A stretch of DNA of 64,000 bases from Knoellia sp. S7-12 (GTDB lineage Bacteria > Actinomycetota > Actinomycetes > Actinomycetales > Dermatophilaceae). The position numbers and the translations under genes were made by a program. Location of the stretch: the NCBI RefSeq assembly GCF_040518285.1, contig NZ_CP155449.1, forward strand, positions 434,001-498,000, read 5' to 3'. Of this stretch, positions 35,575 to 44,099 are shown piece after piece. The stretch's first letter is position 1. Each line of letters begins with the position of its first letter. The notes beneath the pieces are model-generated. The model saw only the letters and a list, made by a program, of their open reading frames with translations, did not search any database and was not told the DNA's origin.

Positions 35575-35757
35575 TCAGCGCTCCGCGCTCAGTCCAAGGG
35601 TCGTCCAATCATCGCCTGCCGGTTCCAGCAACTCCTCGGCGAATGTTTGCCACAACCGAATCGATAGCGAGTCAGCAGCGGAGAGCAAATCCTCAGAGAT
35701 GACCGCAGCGCCCCCGGGTTCAACGCCGGCCAGCAGCAATGCCGCCACATCCTTCTG
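35575..35757 (-). pseudogene. Unidentified 3' gene remnant
   Basis: A protein-like frame of about 60 codons ends in GDDWTTLGLSAER-stop and includes DVAALLLAGVEPGGAAVISE. It has no start codon and stops being coherent exactly where the neighbouring plus-strand fragment begins, near 35,757-35,763. I do not recognise the family; it may be a chance frame. Confidence 0.3.
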
Positions 35758-36167
35758 TGCCCCGCTCCCGGGTCACCAACGGGCGCGACGACGACTACGG
35801 GCTGCTCCACGTGCGGGGCAGCCGCAACTCGATCATCGGCAACCACGTCTCGGTGGTCGTCGACCCGGAGAGCCTCCGTCCGGCCGGCGCGCCACCGGTC
35901 GTCGTACGGCTGGCGGCGGGGGAGGGCAACTACCTGGCCAGCAACCACGTCGTCGCCACGGGCGCGGACCGGCGGTCCGGCGACTCGGCCTACGAGGCCC
36001 AGGTGGATGCGTTGCTGTCCGGGGCGGACCGGGCCGACCTCGCCGTCACGGCAGTCCTCGTCGAGGACGGGTCGGTGCGCAACACGGTCCTCGACTCGGG
36101 GCGGGCGGACGAGGTGGTCGTCGACGAGACGGTCAACGCCTTCCGGGCGACGCCCTCGGTGGCCTGA
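35758..36167 (+). pseudogene. C-terminal remnant, inulin-fructotransferase-like beta-helix
   Basis: About 135 residues resembling the last part of a right-handed beta-helix enzyme of the inulin fructotransferase type: SRVTNGRDDDYGLLHVRGS, IIGNHV, SNHVVATGADR, ending DETVNAFRATPS. Those enzymes make difructose anhydride from inulin. The catalytic N-terminal two thirds are absent and the ATG at 35739 lies before the similarity begins. Base composition changes sharply at about 35,760. Family call is from memory of the motif pattern. Confidence 0.5.
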
Positions 36168-36262
36168 GCAGGAACTTCCCCATCGTTGGGTAGGTGCGGT
36201 CTGGTCCAGCCACCCGGTGAGGCCGTGCGTGGGTAAAGTCCAGAGCCGGAAAGGGCTCGGTC

Positions 36263-36424
36263 ATGGCGTGGTTGTGGTTCCTCATCGCGGCGGTCATCGT
36301 GTTCATCCTGTGGGCCGGTCGTCGCGCGGAGCGTCAGGGCGCCGCGCGCCCGGCGGACAGGTCCGGCCGGCCCGGGTCCGCCTTCGCGGAGAAGCCGGTG
36401 GGCGGCAAGCGACGGGCGCACTGA
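36263..36424 (+). CDS. 53-residue single-helix membrane protein
   Basis: Reads MAWLWFLIAAVIVFILWAG and then a basic, Gly/Ala/Arg-rich tail ending KRRAH. GGAAAGG lies 10 nt before the ATG. Such one-helix basic small proteins are common in actinobacteria, of unknown function. Confidence 0.6.
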   Translation: MAWLWFLIAAVIVFILWAGRRAERQGAARPADRSGRPGSAFAEKPVGGKRRAH

Positions 36425-36440
36425 CTGCGTCGCCGCTGAG

Positions 36441-36839
36441 TCAGACCGCGATGACCGCTAGTGCGATCGCCGGAAGCACGGACGACGCAAGGGTCCCTCG
36501 GACGCTGCCGCCGCGCGGGCGCCAGTAGCCGAGCAGGTCGGCGACGCCCATCGCGAGCGACGACAGCAGTATGTAGAGCAGGGACACGACCACGACGGTG
36601 ACCCCGGTCGACTCGTCGCCGTTGTGGAGGATCCAGAGCCCGGCCAGCCCGCCGATGCCGGCCAGGGCGTTGCGGACGCCGATGCAGAACGACCACAGGT
36701 GGACGTTGGCGATGCCGTGCGGCTCGATCCCGAGGAACTGTTGCACCCAGGGCCGGTCGATGAGGAACGCCTCGAACGGGAAGACGGCGATCAGGATGAC
36801 GGCCGTGATGCCGGTGCAGACCTGCGCGACGGTGTCCAT
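36441..36839 (-). CDS. DUF1304-like four-helix membrane protein
   Basis: 132 residues with four hydrophobic segments; it contains FPFEAFLIDRPWVQQFLGI, CIGVRNALAGIGGLAGL and YILLSSLAMGVADLLG, resembling DUF1304. It starts 1 nt after the methyltransferase stop, so the two are cotranscribed. Function unknown. Confidence 0.75.
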   Translation of the reverse strand: MDTVAQVCTGITAVILIAVFPFEAFLIDRPWVQQFLGIEPHGIANVHLWSFCIGVRNALAGIGGLAGLWILHNGDESTGVTVVVVSLLYILLSSLAMGVADLLGYWRPRGGSVRGTLASSVLPAIALAVIAV

Positions 36840-36840
36840 G

Positions 36841-37923
36841 TCAGTCCGCCGGCCGGGCTTCGACGAGCGAGATCGTCGAGATGGTCGGCACGACGCGGGT
36901 CATCCGGAAGCCGCTGCGCTCGAGCAGCGACGCGAACTCCGCCTCGGTGCGCTCGCGACCGCCGACCCAAAGCAGCATGTCGAGGTCGAGCGACTTCGTG
37001 AAGTGCGGCGCGTCGCCCGGCGGCACCACGCTCTCGACCAGCAGGAGGGTCGCGCCGGACGGCATGTGGCGACGCAGGATGGTCAGCAGCGCGACCGCCT
37101 GGTCGTCGTCGAAGTCGTGCACGACGCGTCGGAGGACGTAGAGGTCGCCGTCGTCGGGCGCGGTCTCGAAGAACGACCCACCCACGAGCCGGCACCGGTC
37201 GAGCACGCCCGCCTCGCCCAGGTGCTTCTCGGCCGGACCGATGAGGCTCGGCTGCTCCAGCAGCACGCCGTCCGCGGCCGGCGCCGCGCCGAGCATCAGC
37301 GCGAGCAGCTGCCCGTGGCCGCCGCCGACGTCGACAATCGTCCCGAACGGCGTGAAGTCGTAGACCGCCGCCACCGTCGGCCAGTCGAGCTCGGTCAGCC
37401 GGCCCATCGCGTCGTTGAAGGTCGAGGCGTAGTCGGCGTCGCGGTCGAGCAGATCCCACATCGGGACACCGTGGACCGCCTCCGCCTGCGGGTCACCGGT
37501 GGTGAAGCCCTCGGGGAGCCGGCCCCACACCGACTGGTAGCGCGGGTCGCCGATCATCAGCACCACCGACCGCATCGAGTCCGGCGAGTCGGACACGAGC
37601 GTGCGACCGACGGCCGTCAGGTCGAAGCGGTCGCCGACGTGCCGGACGATGCCGTACGCCGCGCTGGCCCGCAGGAGGCGGAAGGTCGCGTCGGGGTCGG
37701 TCCCGAGGTCGGCGGCGACCTCCTCCGCGGTCCGCGCCCCGGCGGCGAGGACATCGGCGATGCCGAGCCGGGCGACGGCGTACACCGCCTGCGAGGCCAT
37801 GAAGGCCGACGAGACCTCGAGGATGCCGACCTCGGGCGGCACCATCCGCCGGGCCAGGCCCTGGATCGCGGTGCGCACGCCGGTGGCGGCGCGCACCACG
37901 CCGACGGGTGGAAGTCGGGTCAT
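36841..37923 (-). CDS. SAM-dependent O-methyltransferase (plant-OMT/type 2 fold)
   Basis: 360 residues. An N-terminal dimerisation/winged-helix domain (ADVLAAGARTAEEVAADLGT) precedes the SAM domain: motif I FGTIVDVGGGHGQLLALML, RRVVHDFDDDQAVALL with the usual catalytic His, then SLDLDMLLWVGGRERTEAEF. It probably methylates a hydroxylated aromatic or polyketide. Divergent from a MarR gene with a dyad between them. Strong G/C-ending codon use distinguishes it from the integrase region. Confidence 0.9.
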   Translation of the reverse strand: MTRLPPVGVVRAATGVRTAIQGLARRMVPPEVGILEVSSAFMASQAVYAVARLGIADVLAAGARTAEEVAADLGTDPDATFRLLRASAAYGIVRHVGDRFDLTAVGRTLVSDSPDSMRSVVLMIGDPRYQSVWGRLPEGFTTGDPQAEAVHGVPMWDLLDRDADYASTFNDAMGRLTELDWPTVAAVYDFTPFGTIVDVGGGHGQLLALMLGAAPAADGVLLEQPSLIGPAEKHLGEAGVLDRCRLVGGSFFETAPDDGDLYVLRRVVHDFDDDQAVALLTILRRHMPSGATLLLVESVVPPGDAPHFTKSLDLDMLLWVGGRERTEAEFASLLERSGFRMTRVVPTISTISLVEARPAD

Positions 37924-37953
37924 GGGATGCCCCCTCTATGATCGTCAGGGATG

Positions 37954-37970
37954 CTGACCATCATGGTCAG
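37954..37970. promoter_or_regulatory. MarR operator-like palindrome
   Basis: CTGACCAT-C-ATGGTCAG is a perfect 17-bp dyad centred in the gap between the methyltransferase and MarR genes. GATGCTGAC half-sites recur nearby. Confidence 0.7.
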
Positions 37971-37996
37971 TGATGCTGACTCCGTCAAGGGATGCG

Positions 37997-38416
37997 ATGG
38001 ACCTCGCGACGCTCATGTTCGTCTCCTACCGCGCGATGGACGAGCGTGTGCAGCGCGCGATGCGCGAGGCGGGGTACGACGTCACGGTGGCGCAGTCGCG
38101 GCTCGCCCAGCGGATCGCCGACGAGGGCTCGCGGCTGACCGAGCTGGCCGACCGGGCGCAGGTGACCAAGCAGACCGCGAGCCTCCTGGTGGCGGCGCTG
38201 GAGCGCGAGGGCCTGGTCGATCGGGTGCCCGACCCGAGCGACGGTCGGGCGCGGCTGATCCGGATGTCCGCACGCGGGCGCGAGGCCGCGACCCAGGCCA
38301 TGCATGTCGTGATCGCTGTCGAGCAGGAGTGGACCGAGCACCTCGGCCCCGAGCTCGCGGGGCAGCTGCGCGAGGGGCTGATGAAGCTGCGCGAGATCAC
38401 CGACCCCTACGCCTAG
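37997..38416 (+). CDS. MarR-family regulator
   Basis: 139 residues from ATG 37997. The winged HTH shows LTELADRAQVTKQTASLLVA and the wing RVPDPSDGRARLIRMSARGR. It likely represses the divergent methyltransferase/DUF1304-like operon and itself, released by a small aromatic ligand as is usual in the family. An upstream in-frame start (37970) overlaps the dyad and is less likely. Confidence 0.9.
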   Translation: MDLATLMFVSYRAMDERVQRAMREAGYDVTVAQSRLAQRIADEGSRLTELADRAQVTKQTASLLVAALEREGLVDRVPDPSDGRARLIRMSARGREAATQAMHVVIAVEQEWTEHLGPELAGQLREGLMKLREITDPYA

Positions 38417-38424
38417 AGGTCCAC

Positions 38425-38990
38425 CTAGAAGTCGGAGGTGCCGCGCAGCCGCCTCGGCCGTCCGTCGGGGTCGATGGCGCGGCGGTAGAGCGGTGCCGCC
38501 CACCGTGCCGTCCGGGACGAGACCTCCGGCGGCTCGTGCGGGTGGAGCGACTGCCCGGAGCGCCGACCCGCTCGTTCCAGAGCGCGGTCGGGTCGTCGAT
38601 GTCGTTCAGCCGGGGGTCGTCCTCGGGCAGGCCGAGGTGCTCCGCCCACAACGGCGTACGCAGCCGACGGTGCAGCTCGCCGTCGGGGTCGAGGACCGCG
38701 CAGGTGAGCTCGGAGTCGTGGCTCCACGAGCGGAGGTTGAGGTTGTCGGAGCCGATGGTCATCCACTCGTCGTCGACGATGCCGACCTTGGCGTGGACGT
38801 AGATCGGCGTACCCGCGTCATTCTCGAGGTCGAACATGCTGAACCGGTCACCGCCCGCCTCCCGCAGCAGGTCGTACGCGAGCCGTTGGCCGTAGTGCAT
38901 CGGGGACCGCCGAACCGGCCCTCGTCCTCGGCGTAGCGCGGCACGACCGCGATCACCTGCAGGTCGGGCTCGCGGCGCGGTAAGCGCAGC
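38425..38990 (-). pseudogene. Phospholipase-D-like protein, truncated and frameshifted
   Basis: The C-terminal half of a PLD-superfamily protein is readable across three frames: VIAVVPRYAEDEGRFGG, then (after a frameshift near 38905) the second HKD motif HAKVGIVDDEWMTIGSDNLN, then (after another shift near 38570) a tail ending RRLRGTSDF. The first HKD motif and N-terminus are missing. Family members make cardiolipin or cleave phospholipids; this one cannot form a complete active site. Confidence 0.75.
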
Positions 38991-39150
38991 CTGCGAGAAC
39001 GGTTCCGGGCCGCGCTTGGCGTATGTGGTCACGGACTCGGTGGCCGAGTTCCAAGAGGTCACCGTCCTGCTCCCGCGCACCGTCCGCACGGCGCGGCTCT
39101 ACGAGTCGTACCTCACCAACTTCGCTTTGAACGTGGAGAGCACCGCATGA
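38986..39150 (+). pseudogene. 3' remnant, possibly a DNA methyltransferase (Mod)
   Basis: About 52 codons, AYVVTDSVAEFQEVTVLLP then TARLYESYLTNFALN, ending in a stop that overlaps the next ATG (ATGA). The pattern and the coupling to a Res-type helicase resemble the end of a type III-like Mod subunit. All catalytic motifs are missing, so the call is tentative. Confidence 0.4.
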
Positions 39151-39530
39151 AGTTCACCCTCGTCGACTATCAGGAGGACGCAGCGCGCTCGGTCGTTCGC
39201 CGGCTCAGCTCCGCCCGCTCCGGGTATACCGAGCACGGTGACCTAACGGCTATCGGCCTGACGGCTCCCACAGGCGCGGGGAAGACAGTCATCGCGACCG
39301 CCGTCCTCGAGGCGCTGATGTTCGGCGGGTTCAACGTTGAGCCGGATCCCGCCCTAACCGTGCTCTGGCTGACGGACGACCCGTCGCTGAACGTGCAGAC
39401 CATGGGCAAGATGCTGTTGTCCTCCGACCTTGTCGAGCCGCATCACCTGCGCCTGCTGACGGAGGCTCCAGGGCCGCAACTGGATGCGGGGTTCGTCTAC
39501 TTTGCCCATATTCAGGCACTAGGTTCAACG
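39147..39530 (+). pseudogene. 5' remnant of a DEAD/DEAH helicase (Res-like)
   Basis: The first 125 or so residues read as a superfamily 2 helicase: FTLVDYQEDAARSVVRRL (Q-like motif), GLTAPTGAGKTVIATAVLEA (Walker A) and TVLWLTDDPSLNVQTM (motif Ia), ending VYFAHIQALG. The DEAH motif and everything after are lost; the frame then runs into an unrelated sigma-factor fragment. It was probably the restriction/translocase subunit of a Mod-Res pair. Confidence 0.75.
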
Positions 39531-39535
39531 GGCGA

Positions 39536-40011
39536 GGAAGTCGGTCGCGAAGCGAGGGCCAGCACGCTCCCAGCAAGTCGAGCTGTCGGCTCTGGGCGAC
39601 GAACAGCGCCATCTCATCGCCGAGTTCGTCGCGGCCTGGGAGCGAATGGACGTCGACGCGCTCGTTCGCCTGCTCACCAAGGACGTCACGTTCACCATGC
39701 CACCCCTGCCCGCCTGGTTCGACGGCGTGGACATGGTCAGGCGCTTCCTTCAGGAGCGGGTCGCCGAGACACCGTGGCGGCTGGTTCCTGTGCAGGCCAA
39801 TGGCCAGCCCGGACTCGCCTGTTATCAGGGACCACACTTCGGGGGTCCCGGCGACCTCACTGACTCAGACCCAACGACGTTCACGCTCAGTGCGGTCTGT
39901 CTGCTCTCCCTGCGCGACAGGAAAGTGTCCCGCATACTGGCCTTCCTCGAGCCGGGTGCCCTCAGCACCTTCGACCTGCCGCTGACCTTTGGCGAGTTTC
40001 CCGCGCGGTAG
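39536..40011 (+). pseudogene. C-terminal remnant of SigJ/ECF41-type sigma factor
   Basis: The SnoaL-like C-terminal domain is intact: FVAAWERMDVDALVRLLTKD, MPPLPAWFDGVDMVRRFL, SAVCLLSLRDRKVSRILAFL. Only the very end of region 4 precedes it (REARASTLP in another frame, about 39550), so regions 2 and 4 are gone. ATG 39646 could start the SnoaL-like part alone, but that is unlikely to be a designed gene. Confidence 0.65.
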
Positions 40012-40091
40012 CGATGAGTTCACGCTGTGACATGACTCAGTACGGCGTAGAGCGGAGGCATCGGCCCCGGCCAGAGACGAAGGAGCCAACC

Positions 40092-40700
40092 ATGCGCAAG
40101 GTAGTCGTCACGAACATCATCTCGCTTGACGGGGCATTCAGCGGGGCGGGAGGTGACGTCATGGCCATGCCGTTCGACGAGGGCTTCGACGTCTACATCG
40201 CTGAGCGTCTCGCAGCGGCCGAGACGGTGTTGCTCGGAGCGGTCAGCTACCGAGAGTTCCTGACCTTCTGGCCATCGGTCGTCGATGACGAGAACAGCCC
40301 TCAGATCGAGCGTGACTTCTCCCGCGCCTACAACGAGGTCGACAAGCTCGTCGTCTCGGACACCCTTCGCCCCGAGGAAACGGGGGCGTGGGCCTCGACG
40401 ACCACGATCATCCCCCGTTCACAGGCTCACGATGAAGTGGCGGAACTGCGGCGCGGCAACGGAGGCGAGATCGTCATTTACGGAAGCCACGTCCTGTGGA
40501 ACGACTTGCTCGCCCACGGGCTCGTCGACGAACTGCACCTCATGGTTGGCCCAGCGGTCATCGGCGGCACTGGGCGACCTGCCGGAGGCGTGCCAGCATT
40601 CCAGGACTGTGAACCTGCACGGTTCGAGCTCCTCGAAGTGCGTGAGTTCGAGGCCTCCGGAATCGTCCTTCTTCGCTATGCCACACAGCTCACGGCCTGA
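40092..40700 (+). CDS. RibD C-terminal/dihydrofolate-reductase-like protein
   Basis: 202 residues starting MRKVVVTNIISLDGAFSGAG, with ETVLLGAVSYREF, EIVIYGSHVLWNDLLAHGLV and LMVGPAVIGGTGRP, as in stand-alone DHFR-fold reductases. GAAGGAG lies before ATG 40092. Likely an NADPH-dependent reductase of unknown substrate. It is the last gene before the island's outer att repeat and appears intact. Confidence 0.9.
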   Translation: MRKVVVTNIISLDGAFSGAGGDVMAMPFDEGFDVYIAERLAAAETVLLGAVSYREFLTFWPSVVDDENSPQIERDFSRAYNEVDKLVVSDTLRPEETGAWASTTTIIPRSQAHDEVAELRRGNGGEIVIYGSHVLWNDLLAHGLVDELHLMVGPAVIGGTGRPAGGVPAFQDCEPARFELLEVREFEASGIVLLRYATQLTA

Positions 40701-40749
40701 GCTCACGCCACGTCAGTGACGAAGACGAGCGGGTGGCGCACCGGAGTCG

Positions 40750-40779
40750 CCCGTTCGGGTGCACTCTGTTGAGATAGAC
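40750..40779 (+). repeat. attR-like repeat
   Basis: TTCGGGTGCACTCTGTTGAG then ATAGAC matches the tRNA-Arg 3' end and following bases at 33116-33146 with a few substitutions and a 2-nt gap, in direct orientation. The host 8-mer reappears 10 nt later (40789). Confidence 0.65.
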
Positions 40780-40927
40780 GAATGCTGAGTATGCCGTCGG
40801 GCTGCCATCGCATTACCAAAAGCACTGTGGCAGTTGCCTTTTCGAACCGGTCGAGGCGCCCTGACGTGGTGCTGGGCACCGTTAGGGCATGGCCGCGCGG
40901 ATGAGGTGCGTGCGGCTTCGGTGTCGG

Positions 40928-41190
40928 CTATCGCACCAGGCAGGGACGTTTCGGGTCGAAGGTCCACCCGGGCTGGAGGTACTGCATGGCGACGCTGTCG
41001 TCGCGCGCCCCCAAGCCGTGTTCGAGATAGAGCTCGTGCGCCTGGGCCAGTCGCTCGGCATCGAGCTCCAGCCCAAGTCCCGGAGCGCTTGGCAGGTCCA
41101 CATGGCCGTCGCGGATGAGGGGTGGCTGCGTCGTGAGACCTTGACCGTCCTGCCAGATCCAGTGGGTGTCGAGCGCAGTGATCTCGCCGG
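40928..41190 (-). pseudogene. C-terminal remnant of glucarate dehydratase
   Basis: About 85 residues match the end of GudD-type enolase-superfamily enzymes: [38 protein letters not shown], and the highly conserved [20 protein letters not shown] followed by PKRP. The rest of the enzyme is missing; upstream codons are antisense to a transporter fragment. Nonfunctional. Confidence 0.8.
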
Positions 41191-41329
41191 GAGCGGCGGC
41201 ACGGCGCAGAACATGTTCCTGCACGCCACGCGCTACCGCGTTGGCGAGGCAGTCTCTCGCGAGACGATTCTCGTGACGACCCTGTGCTCCCTTCCCGTCG
41301 CAGTGCTCATCGCTCTGCTGCTCGCCTGA
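41190..41329 (+). pseudogene. C-terminal remnant of an AEC-family transporter
   Basis: About 45 residues, [20 protein letters not shown] followed by [24 protein letters not shown], look like the final membrane helix of an auxin-efflux-carrier-type permease. The frame upstream (to 40889) is antisense to the glucarate dehydratase remnant and is not transporter-like. Confidence 0.6.
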
Positions 41330-41346
41330 GCCATCTAGGAGAACCC

Positions 41347-42807
41347 ATGCCCACCTCTTCAGGCCACGAAGCCGACCTCCGCAACGCGCTGCCGGGCGGC
41401 GTGCTCGCGCTGCTGCTGGAGGCGCTCGGCCCGACGGGTGTGCTCACGGACCCCGCGGACATCGCACCGTACGTCAGCGACTGGACGGGCACCCTGCACG
41501 GGCGCTCGCCAGCCGTGCTGCGTCCGTCGAGCACTGTCGAGGTCGCAGCCGCGGTGCGGATCTGCGCCGAGGCCGGGGTCGCGATCGTGCCGCAGGGGGG
41601 CAACACCGGCCTGTGCGGCGGCGCGGTACCGGGCGGCCCCGGGGTGCAGGTGGTTCTCTCGCTGGGGCGCATGCGTCGTGTCCGCGCAGTCGACCCCGTT
41701 GGCGACACCATGACCGTGGAGGCCGGTGTCGTTCTTGCGACAGCCCAAGAGGTGGCAGCCTCGGCCGGACGTCTTCTCCCCCTGTCGTTGGGGTCGGAGG
41801 GCAGCTGCACGGTCGGCGGCACGATCGCGACGAACGCCGGAGGCACTGCGGTGCTGCGCTACGGGATGATGCGCGAGCTCGTCCTGGGCCTCGAGGTCGT
41901 GCTCGCCGACGGTCGGGTGTGGGACGGCCTTCGGGTCGTCCGCAAGGACAACACCGGCTATGACCTCAAACAACTCTTCATCGGCGCTGAGGGCACCCTC
42001 GGCATCGTCACTGCGGCGGTGCTCCGCCTGTTCCCGGCAACCCCGCAGCGGGCGACTGCCTGGGTGGCCCTTCCGGACGTCTCTGCTGCTGTCGCCCTGC
42101 TCGGCGTCGTGCGTGAGCGGGCAGCGGGAAGTCTCACGACCTACGAGCTCGTGTCCCGCGAGGCGCTCGACATGGTGCTCAGCCACCTTCCGGGCACCAG
42201 AGATCCCATGCCCGGGTCGCACCCCTGGTACGGCTTGGTGGAGCTCGCTGGGCCAGCGTCTGCGGTCGACCTCGACGAGACCCTCGAGATGGCTCTCGGC
42301 GAAGCGGTCGACCGCGGGCTCGTCCTCGACGCCGTGGTCGCCAGCAGCCCGGCCCAGCGGGAGGGGCTCTGGCGGCTGCGCGAGGGCGTCTCCGAGGCCC
42401 AACGCATCGAGGGTCCGAGCCTCAAGCACGACGTGACCCTGCCGATCGGCGACCTCGCGGACTTCGTCGCGGATGCCGGCGCGCTCGTTGAAGCACGACT
42501 GCCCGGTGTCCGTCTTGTCACCTACGGCCACGTCGGCGACGGCAATCTTCACTACAACCTCAGCGGACCAGTCTCCGGAGACCCAGAAGCGTTCCTTGCC
42601 CTGCATCACAGGCTGACCGAGGTGGTCTATGACGCTGTGGCACGACGGGGCGGCAGCATCAGCGCCGAGCACGGTGTGGGCACCACCAAGCGCGACGCAA
42701 TCGCCGCAGTCAAGAGCGAGGTCGAGCTCGACCTCGCTCGAGCCGTGAAGCACGCACTGGACCCTGGCGGCGTCATGAACCCCACCAAAGTGCTCCCCAA
42801 CAAGTGA
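41347..42807 (+). CDS. FAD-linked 2-hydroxyacid dehydrogenase (GlcD/D2HGDH-like)
   Basis: 486 residues in the vanillyl-alcohol-oxidase fold. The FAD-binding part has [39 protein letters not shown] and [19 protein letters not shown]; the C-terminal substrate domain has [18 protein letters not shown] and [14 protein letters not shown]. It oxidises a D-2-hydroxyacid such as glycolate, D-lactate or 2-hydroxyglutarate. TAGGAG precedes ATG 41347. It may belong to the sugar-acid locus whose other genes survive only as the remnants upstream. Confidence 0.93.
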   Translation: MPTSSGHEADLRNALPGGVLALLLEALGPTGVLTDPADIAPYVSDWTGTLHGRSPAVLRPSSTVEVAAAVRICAEAGVAIVPQGGNTGLCGGAVPGGPGVQVVLSLGRMRRVRAVDPVGDTMTVEAGVVLATAQEVAASAGRLLPLSLGSEGSCTVGGTIATNAGGTAVLRYGMMRELVLGLEVVLADGRVWDGLRVVRKDNTGYDLKQLFIGAEGTLGIVTAAVLRLFPATPQRATAWVALPDVSAAVALLGVVRERAAGSLTTYELVSREALDMVLSHLPGTRDPMPGSHPWYGLVELAGPASAVDLDETLEMALGEAVDRGLVLDAVVASSPAQREGLWRLREGVSEAQRIEGPSLKHDVTLPIGDLADFVADAGALVEARLPGVRLVTYGHVGDGNLHYNLSGPVSGDPEAFLALHHRLTEVVYDAVARRGGSISAEHGVGTTKRDAIAAVKSEVELDLARAVKHALDPGGVMNPTKVLPNK

Positions 42808-42892
42808 CCGATGCCCACGAGCCCGTGCGACGTCGAGGAGATCGAGCGGAAGTCTGCTCACTCCTCCCCAGCACGAGTTCTAGGCTGACCCG

Positions 42893-44032
42893 GTGAACAC
42901 GGAATCCGGGAGTCGATGGGTCGCGATCGCCTCGGCGCCACCGAGCCAGACGTTCGGCACCGTGACGCTGCACCCTTGGGACGGTGCCCATGACATCGGT
43001 GCGGCGGTCGCCACCCTAGAGCTCGAGCGACCTTCCTGGCTCACCTGGGCACCCGATGGTCGGCACCTGCATGTCGCCTGCGAGGCAGCGCAGGGCCACG
43101 TCGTCACGCTTCTTGCCGACCTCACCTCCGGCGGCACGCCGACGTTGGCCGAGGCGGGGCGCGCCGGAACCGGTGGCATCAGCCCCTGTCACCTCGCGCT
43201 CCTGCCCGACGGGGACACGCTGGTCGTCGCCAACTACTCCGACGGCACCGTCTCGACCCTCGAGGTCCGCGACGGAGTCGTCACCGAGCTCGCCGACGTC
43301 GATCGGCTCACGGGCTCGGGGCCTCACCCATCCCGTCAGGAGAGCAGCCACGCCCACCAGGTTGTGCCCCTGTCGGGTGAGCGTGTCTGCGTCGTCGACC
43401 TCGGTGCCGACAAAATCGTGACGTATGCCGTCCGCAACCGTGAGCTGCATCGCATCACCTCGAGCGCGATGCCGGCCGGGGCAGGGCCACGTCACGTCGT
43501 GCGCGACCCACGGACCAGACGCGCTTGGCTGGGTGGCGAGCTCTCAGGATCGCTGATCGCGTTGCGGGAGAGGGACATTGGGGAATTCGAAGTCGTTGGC
43601 GAGACTGTCGCGAGTGCCAACGAGGCCGAGAACTCCGTTGCCCACATCTGGCTCGACGCCAGCGGCCAACGTCTCCTGATCTCGAATCGGGGCCCGGACA
43701 CGGTGAGCCTGTTCGATGTGAGCGCTGAGATCCCTCAGCTCCTCGGCGAAGTCTCCGTCCCAGCCCACCCGAGGCACTTCCACGTGGAGGGGGCAACGGT
43801 GCTCGTGGCCGGACGCGACGCCGATGCGGTCACGACCCACACCTTGGAGCACGACGGAGTCAGCGCCGCGATCACCACGCTGACCGTTCCTGCCCCGATG
43901 TGCATCGTGCCAACGCCCACTCGCCCCTGGGCCAGCGGATCAGCTGAAGCAGGCGGGGAGAGCCAACCGGTGCAGCCGACTGGCAAAGCCGACAGGCGAA
44001 TCGGAGATGAAGGTCGCCCGCAACGTCGGTGA
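42893..44032 (+). CDS. Lactonase-family beta-propeller protein
   Basis: 379 residues of seven-bladed propeller type, as in 6-phosphogluconolactonase (Pgl/YbhE): PSWLTWAPDGRHLHVACEAA, SPCHLALLPDGDTLVVANYS, SSHAHQVVPLSGERVCVVDL and AGPRHVV. The propeller ends near residue 345; the last 30 or so residues are charged and unlike the family. TAGGCT lies 6 nt before the GTG with no Shine-Dalgarno site, suggesting a leaderless mRNA. Substrate unknown. Confidence 0.88.
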   Translation: MNTESGSRWVAIASAPPSQTFGTVTLHPWDGAHDIGAAVATLELERPSWLTWAPDGRHLHVACEAAQGHVVTLLADLTSGGTPTLAEAGRAGTGGISPCHLALLPDGDTLVVANYSDGTVSTLEVRDGVVTELADVDRLTGSGPHPSRQESSHAHQVVPLSGERVCVVDLGADKIVTYAVRNRELHRITSSAMPAGAGPRHVVRDPRTRRAWLGGELSGSLIALRERDIGEFEVVGETVASANEAENSVAHIWLDASGQRLLISNRGPDTVSLFDVSAEIPQLLGEVSVPAHPRHFHVEGATVLVAGRDADAVTTHTLEHDGVSAAITTLTVPAPMCIVPTPTRPWASGSAEAGGESQPVQPTGKADRRIGDEGRPQRR

Positions 44033-44099
44033 GCTCGAGGTCGCGCACGAGTGAATCGGCAACGATCGACGCGCTTGTGGCGGAGTAGTGTTTCGCCGC

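Larger units (their letters stand above)
33129..40779. mobile_element. Decayed genomic island inserted in tRNA-Arg
   Basis: About 7.65 kb bounded by tRNA-Arg and a degenerate copy of its 3' end, with a tyrosine integrase at the tRNA end. The host 8-mer GTATGCCG, common elsewhere, is absent. Contents are mostly broken or 5'-truncated genes from unrelated functions plus a few intact ones. Base composition varies in blocks: 35.76-39.0 kb is very GC-rich while the integrase region is lower. No conjugation, replication or phage structural gene is seen. Confidence 0.8.

Noticed and set aside
35363..35667. Plus-strand ORF from 35368 as a Cys-containing small protein
   Set aside because: It has no ribosome site and no family pattern, and overlaps the more protein-like minus-strand fragment.
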